Positions 61,699 through 64,000 of a DNA stretch of 64,000 nucleotides are shown here, one piece after another (position 1 is the stretch's first letter; each line of letters begins with the position of its first letter). Under the pieces are notes generated by a model that was not told the origin of the DNA, ran no database searches, and was given only the letters and a program-made list of their open reading frames with translations. The DNA is from Natronosalvus amylolyticus (GTDB lineage Archaea > Halobacteriota > Halobacteria > Halobacteriales > Natrialbaceae), in contig NZ_CP101156.1 of NCBI RefSeq assembly GCF_024298845.1, forward strand, positions 1,550,001-1,614,000, given 5' to 3'. Position numbers and translations under genes: made by a program.

Positions 61699-62649
61699 CT
61701 ATCGCGTCGGTACGCGGTCGCCTGGGCCGGGACCCGCCTGTCGCCGTTCGGCGCTGGGAACCGCAGAAACTCGGCGGAACACAGCCTCAGGGTCGCGGTT
61801 CCAGTGCCAGTGCCACCGCGTTTTCGCGACACACCAGAGTTTTCTGGCCGTCGACAACGACGGTTCGTTCGTCAGGACGTCATAGCCGCTGTGGCGGATG
61901 AGTGCGTGATGTTCGGCGTACAACACCGATGCCAGCAAGACCGGAAGCTGACAGTCCTCCGGAAGATATCTGATACCGGCAACCCCTTGGCGATACAGCG
62001 ACTCCGTCCGTGAGAGTTCCTCCGCCATCGCCGTCGCGAACCGCTCGCTCATCTCGAAGTTTCTGACCTGGTCTTCGGTCACGCCGTGATCCTTGAGCGT
62101 CTCGAGGGGAAGGTAGATGCGGTCGCGTTCGACGACGTCCTCGCGGACGTCACGCAGGAAGTTCGTCATCTGGAACGCTTCGCCGAGTTTGATGGCGTGG
62201 GGGAGCGCAGCGTCGGGGTCGTCGGCCTCCATAATCGCCGTCATCATCACGCCGACGGCCGCCGCAGAGCCGCGCATATACTCCTCGAGGTCGTCGTAGG
62301 TTTCGTACCGGTCGGTGTCGATGTCGGTCTTCATCGCGTCGATGAACTCGTTGACCTCGTGATCGGCGATGGCGTATCGTTCCCGAACCGAACAAAACGC
62401 CTGTAACACCGGATCGTCGGTCGGTTCGTTACCGAGTGCCTGCTCGCGGAGTGTCTCGAGGCGGTCGGCCTGTTCGTCCGGTGGCGTGTCGCCGGCGTCG
62501 TCGACGACTTCGTCGGCAATACGGAAAAAGCCGTACAGCACGTGGGTCGGGTCGCGAACTCGTTTTGGGAGGAAACGGGTTGCGAGATAGAACGTCTTCC
62601 CAGTTCGACGCTGAATCTCCTTGCCCGCATGTACGTGTTCTTGTTCCAT
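61699..62649 (-). CDS. crtB: Phytoene synthase CrtB
   Basis: A 316-aa head-to-head prenyl synthase. The metal-binding aspartates lie in FFRIADEVVDDAGDTPPDEQ and NFLRDVREDVVERDRIYLPL. RTGKTFYLATRFLPKRVRDP is the family N-terminal block. It condenses two geranylgeranyl diphosphates to phytoene, the first step of the pathway whose later genes are adjacent. The ATG at 62649 is preferred over a start four codons upstream. The C-terminal tail after residue 280 is variable. Confidence 0.92.
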   Translation of the reverse strand: MEQEHVHAGKEIQRRTGKTFYLATRFLPKRVRDPTHVLYGFFRIADEVVDDAGDTPPDEQADRLETLREQALGNEPTDDPVLQAFCSVRERYAIADHEVNEFIDAMKTDIDTDRYETYDDLEEYMRGSAAAVGVMMTAIMEADDPDAALPHAIKLGEAFQMTNFLRDVREDVVERDRIYLPLETLKDHGVTEDQVRNFEMSERFATAMAEELSRTESLYRQGVAGIRYLPEDCQLPVLLASVLYAEHHALIRHSGYDVLTNEPSLSTARKLWCVAKTRWHWHWNRDPEAVFRRVSAVPSAERRQAGPGPGDRVPTR

Positions 62650-62955
62650 AATCACCCTCATCGACCGTAGTGGCGGCGACTGAGTGTATTCTCGTACGTC
62701 AGATAACTATAAAAAAGACATCCCTCACCAGGCTGGTTTCCGCTTTCGATTCGACGGTCACACACCGTCGTGAGGAGAACACAATTGTATGCATTATATA
62801 TGACTATCGCGACGATAGTTCATGGCTACGAAGCAGTTTCTGCAACGAACCCCTAACTCGAGTAGCCGTCCCAACTTCCCTCGAGTTCCACCGTCCGAAT
62901 CCCAGGGAGATAGCACTGAAGAAAGTATTTATCCGAAGACATAAAATACGCGACC
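62650..62955. other. Divergent promoter region between crtB and the lipoprotein gene
   Basis: Unusually AT-rich for this window. A TATA-like TACTATAAAAA-type patch (ACTATAAAAAAG, 62705-62716) and GCATTATATATGA (about 62793-62805) may serve the two genes. No gene is seen. Confidence 0.4.
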
Positions 62956-63885
62956 GTGACACAACGCGCCCTCCTCGTTGCCCTCCCGGTCGTCCTGTTG
63001 GTCACGCTGGCCGGTTGCAGTAGTCTCGCCGCAGATCCCTTCGACACCGACGTCGACCGCGATAGCTACACCGTCGACGCCCCGATCGACCCGGACGAGA
63101 TAACCGACGAGCGCGAGCCGACCGATACTGACCAGTTGTTGCCCGGCCTGCCGGGCGACGAGACCCACGAAATCGATACGGACAGACTCAGACAGGAACA
63201 TCAAAATGCGTTAGGCGACCAGTCTCGGACCTACCTGTTCGAGACCGAAACCGTCCTCGAAAACGGAACGCCACTCGCCGACAATACCGCCGAACTTCGG
63301 CACGACCCGACGACGAACGCCTATCACTTGACAGAACAGCTCAACGGGAGTGAACCGACCTGGCGCGGATATGGCGACGATTTCGATCCGCCAGTACGGG
63401 TCGAGAAATGGGACCCGGGTGATGTTGACTCATTCGGACGTTACGAACACGCAAACGGCTCAGTGCAGTACGAAGCGGACGACAGGGGATTCGTCGGCTA
63501 CTATTCGCCTGCCGAATCGATTCTCCTTCGGGCTGAATCGTATGATGATGTCGAGGTGTACGATGCCGACCAGCGCTACTACAGACTGCATTCGACGACC
63601 CCTCGAGAGCACGACAGTGACACCTTCGTCGAGGATACGTTCGAAGTGGAAGTGATTCTCGACGAAGATGGTGTCATCGTCTATGCGAAACTCGAGGGCG
63701 AACTCGATATGGCGGCGATTTCGACCGATTTCGATGCGGAAAATATGACGGCAACCCACACCGAGTTAGCGGCCGTGACCGGAATCGACGAGACGACCCT
63801 CGAGGAGCCTGCGTGGCTCGAGGAGGCCCGTGAAGAGACCGAAACGGACACCGAGGCCGACGATTCCGAACCCGAGTCGGAATAA
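62956..63885 (+). CDS. Acidic lipoprotein, DUF7537-like
   Basis: A 309-aa protein with a GTG start. The signal peptide ends in a lipobox, VTLAGC-SS, at about residues 16-23, so it should be lipid-anchored outside the membrane. The mature domain is beta-rich, with HEIDTDRLRQEHQNALGDQS and TRYYRL-type strands, and ends in EEPAWLEEAREETETDTEAD. A related end is seen in the island protein at 35416-36204. I recall this as DUF7537, without confirmation. Function unknown; it resembles lipoprotein carriers in general shape only. Confidence 0.7.
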   Translation: MTQRALLVALPVVLLVTLAGCSSLAADPFDTDVDRDSYTVDAPIDPDEITDEREPTDTDQLLPGLPGDETHEIDTDRLRQEHQNALGDQSRTYLFETETVLENGTPLADNTAELRHDPTTNAYHLTEQLNGSEPTWRGYGDDFDPPVRVEKWDPGDVDSFGRYEHANGSVQYEADDRGFVGYYSPAESILLRAESYDDVEVYDADQRYYRLHSTTPREHDSDTFVEDTFEVEVILDEDGVIVYAKLEGELDMAAISTDFDAENMTATHTELAAVTGIDETTLEEPAWLEEAREETETDTEADDSEPESE

Positions 63886-63982
63886 GCGAAAACTGAAAGC
63901 AGATCAGAGAAAGCAACGGCGGTCAAAACAGAACGTGGAATGGTTTAATAAACTATATTTTATGCGGGGATGAAAGCCCAAC

Positions 63983-64000
63983 GTGGACAAACGCGTCAGT
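63983..64000 (+). CDS. Possible start of a gene cut by the window end
   Basis: A GTG at 63983 opens a frame (VDKRVS...) about 27 bp after an AT-rich TATA-like stretch AAACTATATTTTA (about 63950-63962). Only six codons are in the window. Confidence 0.3.

Overview
The window is chromosomal DNA of a haloarchaeon, probably a member of the Natrialbales-type group (the lineage is an inference). Proteins are strongly acidic, GC is high and CTCGAG-type words are common. Many starts look leaderless, with an AT-rich box 24-28 nt before the first codon. There are an intron-bearing elongator tRNA-Met, archaeal-only genes (radB, ftsZ2, a fused kae1-bud32, aIF2-beta, S24e/S27ae), a B12-dependent ribonucleotide reductase and a bacterioruberin carotenoid cluster.

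Layout. 1-9257: gfcR-type sugar regulator, HTH regulator, LMW phosphatase/arsenate reductase, HAD plus class II aldolase pair, a RuvC-fold protein divergent from radB, a four-CBS protein with a hibernation-factor-like tail, a single lycopene-cyclase-domain membrane protein, a CAP/SCP secreted protein, a YihY membrane protein and an acidic disordered protein. 9309-9502: tRNA-Val and a repeat of its 3' end. 9684-13798: trpDFEG. 13869-17651: a hidden 57-aa membrane protein, then nrdJ with a short coupled leader ORF. 17701-28016: a catabolic neighbourhood with an ectoine-hydrolase-like DoeA, two class III aminotransferases, an M20 amidohydrolase, a D-2-hydroxyacid dehydrogenase, and DMT and BCCT transporters. 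28262-31480: small zinc protein, HalX response regulator, TVP38 protein and two haloarchaeal conserved proteins.

31583-38842 is a decayed integrative island inserted at the 3' end of the intron-containing tRNA-Met. It holds a DUF7845-type gene broken twice, a truncated YgjP metallopeptidase joined to an hsdR remnant, a partial duplication of the YgjP end, a secreted protein, two further genes with in-frame stops, and an apparently intact VapBC-type toxin-antitoxin pair. No integrase is visible.

39076-46402 is core information processing and cell division: beta-propeller protein, S24e, S27ae, Kae1-Bud32, ftsZ2 with its regulators cdrS and cdrL, tRNA-Tyr and aIF2-beta fused to TRAM. 46523-49337 holds two membrane proteins. 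49536-55662 is a tightly overlapped cobalamin operon (HAD, cbiB, cobS, cobY, cobT, cobD, cbiZ); its product is the cofactor of NrdJ in this same window. 55722-57968 is mixed small genes, a YkgJ cysteine-cluster protein and an SDR. 58101-62649 is the bacterioruberin cluster (crtD/crtI-like, lyeJ, cruF, and convergent crtB). A lipoprotein and the possible start of another gene close the window.

The pattern I found most striking cuts across these regions. All three tRNA genes are followed closely by a hairpin whose loop begins GAAC and ends GTGA, and the last 17-25 nt of each tRNA recur in direct orientation 122-160 bp downstream.
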